A stretch of 64,000 nt of DNA, from positions 14,216,003 through 14,280,002 of the forward strand of contig NC_135551.1 in assembly GCF_964340395.1 (NCBI RefSeq). The letters run 5' to 3'. The DNA comes from Glandiceps talaboti. Lineage: Eukaryota > Hemichordata > Enteropneusta > Spengelidae. The notes under the pieces are model-generated. The model saw only the letters and a program-made list of their open reading frames with translations, had not been told where the DNA came from and made no database searches. A program made the position numbers and the translations under genes. Numbering within the stretch: the stretch's first letter is position 1; every line of letters begins with the position of its first letter. This document shows positions 1 through 11,099 of the stretch, in pieces.

Positions 1-44
1 ATTTGTTTGTTTGTTTGTTTGTTTGTTTGTTTGTTTGTTTGTTT
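1..44. repeat. (TTTG)n microsatellite
   Basis: Uninterrupted TTTG tetranucleotide array at the window edge; it probably continues to the left. The stretch from here to the first exon at 169 holds only ordinary AT-rich sequence and the promoter-proximal sites listed separately. Confidence 0.95.
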
Positions 45-134
45 CCGTAATATTGTTTGTTTCCGTAATAACTAACTAAGCCTCGGTGCCCCTGTAATTT
101 CATATGCATTTGTGTACATAATTTATAATTTAAA

Positions 135-180
135 CACTAGAGGGCGTCCTTTTTAGGTCAATCTCAACATGGCGGCCCGG
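135..180 (+). promoter_or_regulatory. CTCF-like and YY1-like motifs at the start of the first gene
   Basis: ACACTAGAGGGCG (134-146) resembles the CTCF core (consensus CCACYAGRKGGCRS). The initiator context CAACATGGCGGCC (166-178) matches the AAnATGGCGGC YY1-type element, which in many animal genes overlaps the first ATG of housekeeping promoters. No TATA box is visible upstream. Motif matches only; binding is inferred. Confidence 0.35.
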
Positions 181-235
181 ACGTGGGTTGTCGACGAAGA
201 TGCGGGCAAAATTCGTCCAAATCGTGAATTTCGAG
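169..235 (+). CDS. First coding exon of polyQ / C2H2 zinc-finger / repeat protein
   Basis: The ATG at 169 opens 22 codons (MAARTWVVDEDAGKIRPNRE then FR) plus one base, ending at a good donor (GAG|GTAACA, intron from 236). The single leftover G joins the two bases at 3574-3575 to make a Val codon. The reading frame then runs straight into the 2.8-kb exon and forms VKEE, a SUMO consensus, across the junction. The exon is too short to show as an ORF. Frame agreement across a consensus donor and acceptor is the main support. The short acidic N-terminus is not a signal peptide. Confidence 0.7.
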
Positions 236-1335
236 GTAACATTTTCTTTCGGATGTTGTTGTTTTTTAAAACTGATTAACGTGACGTTTAGGTTTTATCT
301 ATTTTAGTCACAGAAACCTAAGATGCAGCAATCGCAACGTCCTTTGTTATTGTCTTGTTGGAACGATGCATGCACAAAAACGTTCACTGTTCCGCTACCA
401 GTCAATCAACGACTCGAATGAAGATTGAAAAAAAAAATTATACAATTTGTCGTGGTCATGCAAACTCTTTGGTCAACCATCTATAAAGTTCAGAAGTATA
501 ACTACTAGTTGCTGATCTTTATATTTGGTACTAGTATATATTGAGGTGACGCTGGGGCGTGGGGTGGGTGGGGGGTTAAGTAAACCGTCATTGTTGATAT
601 AATTTTATTCATACCGCATCACCAGTGCCCAGTGACAATGTATTTGCTACTTTGTACACATATTTTCTGCGTGGCTGCCAAGCTTGTGCGAAATTAAAGA
701 AAAAAAAAGAAGAAAAACAAACAACAGTAAACTGTCGATCGCGAACAGCAGAGTAGATGCTGCATAGGCTTAGCATTAGAATTTCCACCGTGAGGTACAT
801 GTATGTGGAATGATATGTAACATTTAACAACACCACCATCCAAATAATTTGAAAAAGTGACCAGCTCATCAATATTACCTGGAGTCTAACATATCCAACT
901 GGAAACATTTTGGTGGTTGTATATAAAAAAAAAAGAAACATTGAAAATGCATTTTTTTTTTCATTACTGAAAAGTAGTATAGTCTAGACTTTGCACTGTA
1001 ATCTAGGCCATTCCAGCCTGCAAACAGGAAATTGAGAATACAGCGCCCTTGCTCAAATTGGGGGTATCATCACCTCGTTGTATTGTCTTCTTAAGACCTT
1101 TGTCTCGTGGTGTTCTGTAGAAGTGTAAATCAGGGATGTTCTCGTATTGTTCAGACATTGAGGAAAACAGCAGTGTTGTGCATTGAGGAAAACATGGACC
1201 CTACACATGTCTATGGATTAACCAAGTAACCTATACACACAGGCAGGAAGTAGAGTGCCACTATGGCAAATTTTGGAAAGGCCCATTCAGGACTACATTA
1301 ATTTTGTCATAGATATAAACATGTGCAATGTATAT

Positions 1336-1606
1336 CAGGGGTGAACAAATCATTCTGTGAACTGGTGGTCCCCGGACCAGTGCCTTAAAAAATCCAGTGG
1401 TACTGGTCAAAGAATTAGTGGTCCCAGGTCCTGCTAATGTGAAACATTAAATCTTACCTATGAATCTGTATATTCAGACGACTTTTCAACATAGTTATTA
1501 ACAGTAAGGTACTGGTCCAACGGACCAAACAAGGTAAAATTTGTGTGGTCCACCCAAAAAAAATTGCTAGTCCCGGACCCAGGACCAGTGAATTTGTTCA
1601 CTCCTG
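1336..1606. mobile_element. hAT-like MITE (CAGGGGTG termini)
   Basis: Ends are inverted: left CAGGGGTGAACAAATC and, read on the other strand, right CAGGAGTGAACAAATTC. The following TGGTCC words are also inverted. At 271 bp it has no coding capacity. CAGRG-type ends are typical of hAT elements. The 8-bp target duplication expected of hAT is not clear because both flanks are TATATA-rich, so the superfamily is an inference. Confidence 0.6.
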
Positions 1607-2639
1607 TATATATATTTTTAAATTGCATTTTGATTGCTGAAAATTATGTAAAATTATTTGAAGTAGGTGGAGCCTGTTCAAATATATAGCTTAGTCTGTT
1701 CCATTTTGGGAGCGTGGAAAAACTGGAGGCACAACAACTTTTTTCAACGAAACAATATGTTTTACCACTCTCAGAATGGAGGCTGTCATGGATTGTACAT
1801 TGAAAATATCTGTAGGTTTATATAAATTTGATTTTTAGTACTATGTCAGATTTGTGTGACTTTTGGCATGATTATTTGTAGACTTCAAAGAAGTTGTATA
1901 CTGTAATTTAGTTTTGAAGGCCATGGTGCATTGTAATGTAAATAACTATGTACATGTACTGTATGGACCATTTCATGTTACCACACTGGCTCTAAAACAG
2001 CTCTGTTTGATGCAACCAAGCAAAAACCAGTAAGAAAATGTACATGCTACTCTTAAAGATAGCAAGATTGGATGAAATACAGTTTCTTGCAACATTTTGT
2101 CTAAATAATGAAATGAACTACATGTGTACAGTGTAATGTGCCACCACGCAGACAACAAATGCAGACATCAAAACATTGGTGTCTGCATGTCTGCTTCTAA
2201 TTGCAGTATGTTTAATGGTTTATTATTTCATATGACAATATGTAGCAAGAAATTGCGATCATGCTTTTATAGTGTAAGGGTGCAGTTTCTTATTTATTGG
2301 TTTCCGTGTAGTTGTATCAAACAGTACCATGAAATGGGCCGTACAATTTTCCAATCTACTGTGAATGATGTATTCGTTATTAAAGGGGTGATACTGTAAG
2401 TTAAAATTGTCTGAGCATGCCAACCATTTCATTGGGTTCCCAAATAAGAGTATGACTACCTATGCCAGCTTTGCATAAATTCCACCTTTTTGTTGCCATG
2501 GTAACCTTAGCACAGACACCATATTGAATATTTATTTTGTTGTGGAACAATTTTAGCAGAAAAAAAGTGTATTGTATTTCATTAGATTCTGACTCGTCTG
2601 AGATAGACAATATTTGACTAAAGTTTAAGGTTTAACAAA

Positions 2640-2900
2640 AAAATATATCTAGTTTTTTTCATATGTGAATATCTACATGTAGTTCAGGTAGTTATGTTTT
2701 CCATTGTGTTCAATATGGTCTCTGTGTTATTGGTTTCTTCCCATCAGATGTACAGCCATTACAGATTGGAAGAACAGTTTTATATTGTCCTTTTTAAGTT
2801 GATGTCAGTTTCCGCATCCACTATTTCTTGCGAGACTTCACACAACTTTATTATTATTTCTCGAATATGTAAAAAAAGTTTAGGGTTGGCGTGAAAAACT
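2640..2900 (+). repeat. Interspersed repeat family R1, copy 1
   Basis: Shares long stretches with sequences at 23075-23225, 29640-29825 (reverse strand) and 35010-35372. Common words include CAGATGTACAGCCATTACAG, GTCAGTTTCCGCATCCAC and TATTTCTTGCGAGACTTCAC. No coding frame is conserved between copies. Probably a non-autonomous element (SINE or MITE); ends not determined. Confidence 0.75.
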
Positions 2901-3573
2901 AATTTGCATATTGATTTACATATAAATAACATGGTAATTTGCATATTGGTTAGCATATTGATCAGCAATATAATCTATTTGCCTGTCTCCAACACTTGAC
3001 ATGTTTATTTTAACACATACACACGTACAACAATTTGGTGATCAGCCATTTCTCTTTCATTATATGAAAGTTTTATTATGATTTTGTAATTCAAAGATTA
3101 CTAAAGCTCAACGACGGTAGAACACTTTTGAAGCACGTTTAGAAATCTGCCAAGCATGGGGGCCTAGATGGCAAGGACTGTGTTTGCACCATGCTTTATA
3201 CTAGTGGGGAGAACTGTGGAACAGTATTGAATCACCTGTGGTGTGGGTAAACGCATTTGTATAGCTGTACACATACATGTACATGTAATATGGTACAAGA
3301 AATCTATTCAAATGTGTTTTGGGGTCAGCACCCCCAACGTGATCACAATTTTAACCTGTTACCTGAGTGTTACTCTACTACATTATATGGATACAATAGA
3401 CCTCCCATTAACATGTACAATATCTAATTATTGGTATCTGAATAATTTTCAGTTAATATATTGTTGGTTGTCTGATTGAAAGAAATAATACCCCAGTTAC
3501 TGCTAGTGCAGTTTTAAGAGCCAATATACATGTACCTCACTTAACAAGTTTATTGCTCTTTTTATTCTCACAG

Positions 3574-3745
3574 TTAAAGAGGAATCAGTGCCAAGGGAAG
3601 GGTCTAGAAATATGCCAAATAATAGCAGAAATTTTAACTGGACAGTACCAATGATGACAGCAGTGACCAGTAGTGATCCCGTCAAACTGGAACATCAACG
3701 TTCCTCATCCTATCACACCAATGTGCAATCAGTTGCTCCTGTTAC

Positions 3746-3790
<45 letters not shown>

Positions 3791-6395
3791 GACTCCAACA
3801 TCAGGTTTTGCTGTGAGTGGAACTAACACCATGAATACAGGCTGGCAACCACCTTCAAGTACATGTTCTCCAAGAGTTCAAGTTCCTTTCACTTCTACAA
3901 CACCAAGTTCGGCACCGCAACCGTATCTGCAGAGGTCTAATTATGAAATTCCAAGAGCAGGTCCCCTACCAGCTGTAAGCCATTTCCTGGGAAGTAATTT
4001 GAGCATGGGAAATTTTCCCGCTGGGGGTATGTTTCCGTATTATCCCCAGAACACAAACAGTTTTCAGAACATTCCACAGATGTCTGGTGTCCCACCATCA
4101 TACCAGAATTCAGGCCCACAGGGTGCAAATGAAGGACAAGGAAGACATAACATTGAACTTGAAGTTAAACAGTTGCAAGATTACATGGCATATGCACCTC
4201 CAAGGCTGAGTAGCACAGAGAAATCCAACCATTCGAATGACATACCTTCCCTATCGCAAACAAACATAACCTCATCAAGCACACTGACTGCGTTTACACA
4301 CAGTACTCCTTCTAACAATGCCACAACTCAACTACAAGTCACCTGCAGTACTCCACAAGGCCTTGTTGGATGCAGCAATAGTCGTGGACAAATCAGTAAC
4401 CAAATCAGTCAAGTTGTTACCACAAGCGTCCCAGAAAGTATTCATTGGGATGAAGACAAACAACAGATGCATGACTGGCTACAGACTGAGCATCATAGGA
4501 ATGATGTGGCAATGAACCAACAACAAAATGTATCATTTCCCGACAGTACCATACCAGCCTCTTTCCTGCATTTCTCTAATGTGAGCGTAACCACTGCTCC
4601 AACTCCAAGTAACAACAACAACAGTCAGCGAAACCCTAACATGAGCGTAACAGCTGCTCCAACTCCAAGTAACATCAACACCAGTCAGCGAAACCCTGTG
4701 TCTACCTGTCAGCCCACAAATGGGGACCGTAACATCCACAGTGAATTGTCCAGTAGTTGTCCAACGATGCAATCAATTTTAACAGAGCTGAATCCTCATC
4801 AATCGGGAAATGCAGGACACAATATGTCTTGGAATACAGGGCCAGATCAAATCGATAATGGCAATGGTGGCTTTCAAGGAACTACATGTAGCTCTGTGGC
4901 TTCCACCATGACACATCAAGTTACCATGCCAACACCAACTATTTGGCGTGATCAGGATAGATCCCTGCCAACCCCGAAAAGAATCAAAATAGAACCCCAA
5001 GATCCATATGCCAATCAGCCATTTCCTTCTTTTCAAGCAGTTCAACAACAAGTCAGTGACAGTCTTGTCAACGTCAGTGTGGCAAACTCAAGTGTTATGC
5101 ATTTTCCAGGTACAAGCCTTACTACATCCAGGGATAGTTCACAAGCTGCCAATGGTTCTGAATATGCAACGCTGACTAATGTTCCTTTATTCAACAACAT
5201 TGACCAGGAAAAAGCTGCTTTGCAAGACAACACACAATCAAGCATGAATCACACACACAATATTCAAGCAGGCAATGGACTTTCAACTGTGAGGAGCAAT
5301 CCAGCACACTTCACTGCGAACACTCGAACAATGACTTCAAGTTCTCCCACACCCAGTTCATCTGCTGCCAGATCCTTGCCACTGATAACAGTTGATGCTT
5401 CAAGCATCACACTCAGTACTTCTAGCGTCACTGCCATGCCATTAGTCACACCCAGTACTCCATGCATTACATCCAGTATATCTAGCATCACATCCAGGCC
5501 AATTGTAGTATCCAACACTTGTAATATCCGATCCAACACTTCTAGCATCACAGCCAACATCACACCTAGTACTTGCAGCAGCATCACAACCAGGCCTCTG
5601 ACCGCACCTACATGTAATACACCAAGCATCACATCCAGTACATCTTGCATCACATCTACTGCATCAAGCATCACATCAGTCCGAATGACAGGGACCTCTA
5701 ATGTGCAGCCACAGCTTCTTCAAGCTCATACCCTGCCTTCAGCAAAATCAGGAAATTCTCAAACCGTAAGGACATTACTCGCAAACAAAACCAAAAACAA
5801 GTCTGAGATGATAAAAGCTACAACGTTTGATAGTCTTGATATCAATGACATAGGAATTCCCGGGAATTCGCTGACGATCCATTCCAAAGATTCCGCCGCT
5901 GTGAAGGGAATACCAGTTTTATCCATAGTATCTGTCGGACCAAAGACTATAATCGAGTACAAAAGGAATCCAGGACAGAATGGGAGTATGTGCACACAGA
6001 TAACAACTCCACATGAGAAAGTCAAAACGCTAAATAAAGAACTTAGCAGTGTCAAACATGCAGTGGATGACGGAGTTCACAAAACTTCAAGTACTATGAA
6101 GCCAGAATCAAGAGGAGTGAATTTAAGCACTGATTATCATAACGGGAAAATGGAGATACAGAAAAGTACAGTGGTAGATGGTGATGAAATGGTAGCAAGT
6201 AAAACTGAGAGTAATGGAACACAAGGTGGTCTGGGACTTATCACAGAGGTGACGGTATCAAGCATAAGTGAAAGTGAGTCTGAGTGTTGTCGTTACTGTT
6301 CTGAGATGTTCCCATCATCTAGCAAAGCTTTGGAACATGAAAAGAAACACCTTGATAACAGTAACACCCCTCCCTCACAGAGACTTCCATGTCAG
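3574..6395 (+). CDS. Large exon: polyQ, Ser/Thr-rich repeats, SUMO motifs, C2H2 zinc finger
   Basis: Begins after an acceptor at 3571-3573 and ends at CAG|GTGTGT (6396). It encodes about 940 residues. In protein numbering from ATG 169: SUMO consensus sites VKEE (23-26), VKLE (59-62) and IKIE followed by P (493-496); a 15-Gln tract (81-95); a 20-residue tandem duplication around APTPSN (4581-4640 and 4641-4697); and a Ser/Thr/Ile-rich block of short ITSSTS-like repeats (5400-5680). Near 5907-5936 is a hydrophobic motif GIPVLSIVSV that recurs at the end of the next exon. A classical C2H2 finger (C928, C931, H944, H948; nt 6288-6350) lies just before the donor, followed by a Cys that may start a second finger completed by the next exon. 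The composition fits a nuclear transcription regulator; no orthologue is recognised. If the donor is skipped the frame stops at 6416, giving a possible shorter isoform. Confidence 0.8.
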
Positions 6396-6622
6396 GTGTG
6401 TATTTCAAAATTTTAATCCTGCATGTCATAATCCTTGAGTTACAATGTAGTTACAAAATATTGGGAAAAAATGGCAGTACCCATGCGAAAGATTTGTATT
6501 CGTGGAGGAGTAACAGGTAGACAAATTGTAATTCAATAATTGTTGACAATTTCACTGCTCGTGTGAAATTCTGAAAAGGTTTGTCCCTAGCAACCCCTGG
6601 CCATGAAAGTATTAAAGTTTGT

Positions 6623-6653
<31 letters not shown>

Positions 6654-8179
6654 TTTTATGTTTAAATTAAACTTTAAAACAACATTTGTACTGCAGCTCA
6701 GACCACTGCAAAACTAAATCATACATAAACATTGTACATGATTGTATATCTTTGTAAATCCTCCTGCACTGCAAAGTTTTTTCCTAAATACATTTTGTAT
6801 CACATGTAGTTGTGGATGTTCAGGGGAATTATTATTATTATTGGATGAATACATCCCAGACTTCGATTACCATTACACATTATGCAAAATGTATATTAGG
6901 ATAATTTCCTTCATATACATGTATTGTAAACATATTTATTTAAGTACATACATGTACATGAAAAATTTGGCAGAGTAGCAATTTAGGATGTATCAGGCAC
7001 ACTTTAATTTAGTAGGGAGAGCAAGGAGAAAGTACACACTACATGTACTTATAAATAACTTACCTCATCGGCCTGTCATAAATGTATTTCATTGCAGCAA
7101 CTGTTGTTGACACCTTTCACAACAGCTGTACATGTACATGTACATGTACATGTACATGTATATAAAAATATGACAACATAATGTTAGCTACATTGTAAGC
7201 CAGTCTTAACTCTGTGGAAAATGTTTTTGTGCGTATTCAGCAAAAATAAATCCAGCGGTGAAAAACATAGAACTACAGTATAGCTGAAAATTGTCAGGTT
7301 TAGGTTGCTGGTCATCTTTATTTTGATATTTTAGTCTCTTATTGGAATTTATTATCATTCCAGTCCTATCCGAATCAGTTTGTGCAAGGTTCAAAATGTA
7401 CTTTTTTAGTCAGTGGTCCATGTGGACCACCAATTTCTTAATTTGGTGGTCCACATCAAAAATGTTAGTGGTTCATACTTAGTAGTCTAACACTGTACAA
7501 TGTAAGTCATTCTTTAACACTGTTGAAATCTTCGGTAGATTTCCCTGATATCATTTTTAAAAAAAAATATTCTTTCAGACAGTTACAATTACATGTACCT
7601 TAGATTAAAAGCTTTCGTTAGATGATTTCTGTCATCGGTTTTATGTTTTATTTTATTCTATATTTTATTTTATTAAATAACAACTGAAAATTGAATTTGG
7701 TGTTCAAAAAACTGAAATCTAGTGGTCTATTGATACATGGCCATTTCTACAACTGCTGACATCAGACCGTGGACAAACGGAACCTGTTACAAACAAGGAA
7801 AGTAAACAACTGAATTGGATTAATAACACTTGGCACAGCATGTTGGAAGTACAGAGACTTGTATTACATTCCATCATTTGATAAGACCAGTTTTGTGGCC
7901 ACTTTACATATAATTAATAGATCATTTTCACAAACACATTTCCAGTTCCTCTTGGCATTTCATGTACATGTAAAGAGCCATAAATCTGTTCTTATCAGAT
8001 GATATGTCTCTGCTGTTCCATCATGCCGAGCCAAATATTATTAATCCAATTCAATTGTTTACTTTCCCTGTTTGTCATGCTAGGTTCCATTCGTCCACAG
8101 TCTGATGTCAGTGGTTGTAATTTCGAACCCTGATGTGTTATTTGCCACTAAGTCAGTGTTTTATATCATTGTTTTCAAG
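6396..8179 (+). other. Intron 2 of the zinc-finger/repeat gene
   Basis: Contains a (TTTA)n run (about 6621-6656), a (TACATG)n run (7128-7160), a short palindrome of the words ATGTGGACCACCAA / TTGGTGGTCCACAT (about 7423-7460) and a 372-bp long-inverted-repeat MITE (7748-8119) whose right end lies about 60 bp from the next exon. No further exon was recognised, but a small one could be hidden because the exon phases do not settle the join. Confidence 0.5.
7748..8119. mobile_element. Foldback MITE with about 90-bp terminal inverted repeats
   Basis: The left arm from 7748 (CTGACATCAGACCGTGGAC..., GAATTGGATTAATAA) is mirrored by the right arm ending at 8119 (...TTATTAATCCAATTC, GTCCACAGTCTGATGTCAG). 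About 90 bp pair with roughly 85-90 percent identity. The centre has no ORF. It sits immediately upstream of the acceptor of the next exon, so it may affect splicing. Superfamily not assigned. Confidence 0.75.
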
Positions 8180-10371
8180 AGACCCAACCAGAGTGTGGAG
8201 GGGAGTCAACCATTCCAGAACCAGGACAAGATACTTGTAGGTACTACTCTCCCAGTGCCAGACATCAGGAATACGACTATTCCATTGCACAACGTCTTGA
8301 CAGCCAATCCTCTGATCGAGATGGACAACTATGTCCTAACGTGAATACTCTTGAGGTTTCAGCTGCTGGAGAATGCTTCAAGACTTCAAGTGACTTACTT
8401 CAGGATCATTTGAAGAGGTGGTTAAGTAAAAAGGCCAAGGAAAAGAAGCACGATAGAAGACAGGGCCCCGAAGAGTGCAAAGATGACGAAGTGGAAAAGG
8501 AAGGGAGGGACTACATCGCCAAGTCTGTTCCTCCCATCTACAGGTACTATAACCCTAGTAAGACTAAGAGTAGCCTAGAAAATCAGAGAAGAATGTCAGT
8601 GTCACACAGTACTGTAGTTAGGGCAAGGAGTGAGAGAGTTGATGAAAGTACAGACAACTTGACAGCAAGTGTATATAGGGGTGAAACTCAGCAAACTGTA
8701 ACTATAAAACAGGAGCCAGAGTTTGACGAAAGTGAAAGTTTTTATGTTGTACAGGAAAATGATAGTGAGAGTGGAAGAATTAGCAAAGTTGACAGTGATC
8801 TTGCCGTGCGTACCAGGGAGGATAACAGTGATTGCGTCACAAGTAGCAACAATGGGAGAGGTTTGACGAGGCAGACATTCATGGATGACACAAGTTTTGC
8901 TGGGGATAGTGACTCCGGAAGTGGTGTGACAATACACACAGTAATGGATAACACAAGACGTGTATACAGTAGTAACTCTAGTGGTGATCTTATCGTTGAT
9001 AGAGCGACGGACGACTTTAGCCGTAGTGACTCTCATCAAGGCTTGACTATTCATAGAGTGATGGATGATGCCAGCCACATCAGTAAAGGAGCGCCTAGAA
9101 ATGTGATAGATCAGAGAATGGTGGATGATTCAAGTCACACCAGTGAAAGTGACACTGGGCAAGGTTTGACAGTTCATAGAGTCATTGGTAACTCAAGTCG
9201 TGCCAGCATTAGTAACACTGATAGTCATTTGACCATTTATACATGTAAAGTGACAAATGACTCAAGTCACATTGATAGTACTAACAGTGGTAGTGGCTTG
9301 ACTGTTTATAGAATGACAAATGACTCAAGTCATATTGGTAGTAGTAACGCTGGTAGTGGTTTGACGATTCAGAGAGTATCAGACAATGTCAGTGATAGTA
9401 ACTCTGGTAGCTGTATGATGATTCAGAGAGTATTAGACAATGTCAGTGATAGAGATGCTGGAAGTGGTAGTGGTCTGACGATTCACAGAGTATTGGACGA
9501 CTCAAGTCATGTTCGTCATACAGATGCTAGTGGTGGTTTGACGATACATCGACTACTAGACAACTCAAGCAGCATTGGTAACAGTAATGCTGGTAGCGGT
9601 TTAACAATACACCGAGTGTTAGACAACCCAAGCCATACTGGTAACAGTAACGTTGGGTGCGGTTTGACAATACACAAAGTATTAGACAACTCTAGTGATA
9701 AAGAAACTAGTAGTGGGCTGACGATGCACAGAGTATTAGACAACCCTAGTCATACTGGTAACAGTAATGCTGGTGCATCTAGTGGTCTGGCAAAGCACAG
9801 AGTATTTGACAACTCAAGTCATGTCGGTGATAGAGATGCTGTTAGTGGTTTGACAATTTATAAAGTGGCAAATGACACAAGCAATGTAGGTGGTAGTACT
9901 AGTACTGATAGTAACACAAGAAGCAGGTTGAGAATTCATAGCGGGGCAGATTACTCAAGCCATGTTGTCGAGGATAACACTGGCAGTAGTTTGGTGACTC
10001 ATAGAAGGGCAGACAATTTTGGTCATGTACGTCGTGCGAATGATACTGGTCGCAGTTTGCCTGGATTGGTTGATAGGTCAGGCCATATCGATAGAATAAA
10101 CACGTGCACTGGGAGTGGTTCAACAATTTGTACAGGTGCCACAAGTAATACAACTCATGCTGGTAGTAATGTCACCGATGGCCATGCGCCTGTACATCCA
10201 GGGACACATAACACTAGCAGTGCTACTAGCAGTGCTGGTAGTGGATTGACGATACATACAGCAGATGATAACACCATCCGCGGACTACCAGTTTTCTCTA
10301 TAGTATCTGTTAGCAATAATGGACAAGATCATAACATAGAATTTGTCGGTATCCACGGAAACAAGTCATGA
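8180..10371 (+). CDS. Terminal exon: protein of about 23 degenerate 20-23 residue repeats
   Basis: Open from 8152 to the stop at 10369-10371. The most convincing acceptor is TTGTTTTCAAG at 8169-8179; another AG at 8193 would fit the phase-0 end of the previous exon. The exact start is therefore uncertain. The first part is basic and charged (about 8400-8520, Lys/Glu-rich, with CFKTSSDLLQDHLKRW resembling the second half of a zinc finger). Next comes a SUMO-like IKQE followed by P (about 8706). From about 8850 to 10275 there are some 23 copies of a repeat of the form DNSSH-x-G-x-SNAGSGLTIHRVL. The C-terminus repeats the motif GLPVFSIVSV (10282-10311) seen in the previous exon. The repeat array keeps frame throughout, which argues for a translated product. 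No known domain was recognised. Confidence 0.7.
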
Positions 10372-10628
10372 TTCTTGTATGCCATAGATGTGTTTTGTAT
10401 ATATTGTAACGCAACAAATTTACTTTCTTGTGTTATTCAGTAACATTGATATTCTAACACTGTCATAAATCACAGCGATGTACATGTTTGTCGGTCAGGT
10501 CATATGAATTATGTCATTGTGTTCTCAATTATTTAAATAAGAGGTAAAACAATCTAATTATAATCTAATAGAGGACCTGGGCTAATTTAACATTGTGTCA
10601 TCTTGTACACTAGAAATATCAAAGCATC
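10372..10628 (+). other. 3' flank of the repeat-protein gene
   Basis: AT-rich, non-coding. I found no clear AATAAA within 250 bp of the stop, so the transcript end is undetermined. Confidence 0.4.
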
Positions 10629-11012
10629 ACCAAAAGACTGCATATCACACACATTTTATGTTCCCCAAGAACAATTTAGATAGATAAGAAACAGGGTTTC
10701 CACAGACCAGTGATTACAAATATAAACAACACCACACTCCTGCGGACAGGCAGGCACTGTATGTGTACACCCATGTCACCACTAGGAACCATGCAAGCAG
10801 ACTCAAATTCTTGCTAGTTTCAATTTGTATATGTCAAAATCTGAGCCTACAATGTGATGACATTAAATAGCTTCTTTGTTCCAAGGACATAGTGTGTGTC
10901 TGTGTATCATTTGGGGTCGAATGGTGTTGTTTTATATATTTGTAGTGCATGGTTTGTGGGAAGCCTGTTTCTTTTGGGGAACATAAAACGTGTATAATAT
11001 GTAGTCTTTCAG
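10628..11012. mobile_element. Foldback inverted-repeat element
   Basis: Left arm (about 10630-10745) and right arm (about 10917-11010) are imperfect reverse complements. Matching words include TTTTATGTTCCCCAA with TTGGGGAACATAAAA, AAGAAACAGG with CCTGTTTCTT, and AACAACACC with GGTGTTGTT. Total about 385 bp, with no meaningful ORF. The right arm is followed by a 20-T run (11052-11071). Confidence 0.7.
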
Positions 11013-11099
11013 TGGTCCTTCGATACTTCTGCTGTATTTCACTGTTTTTGATTTTTTTTTTTTTTTTTTTTGGTACATTTCCCTTTACTGAATTGCTGC

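Larger units (their letters stand above)
236..3573 (+). other. Intron 1 of the zinc-finger/repeat gene
   Basis: Begins GTAACA and ends TTTTTATTCTCACAG, a strong pyrimidine-rich acceptor. It contains a 271-bp hAT-like MITE (1336-1606) and one copy of an interspersed repeat family (about 2640-2900). The short ORFs within it have no recognisable domain and are not called. Confidence 0.65.

Noticed and set aside
5264-5674. 136-codon antisense ORF in the large exon
   Set aside because: Arises from the Ser/Thr/Ile-rich repeat on the sense strand.
8602-10153. Antisense ORFs opposite the repeat exon (158, 70, 75, 84 codons)
   Set aside because: Mirror products of a repetitive sense frame; no independent coding signal.
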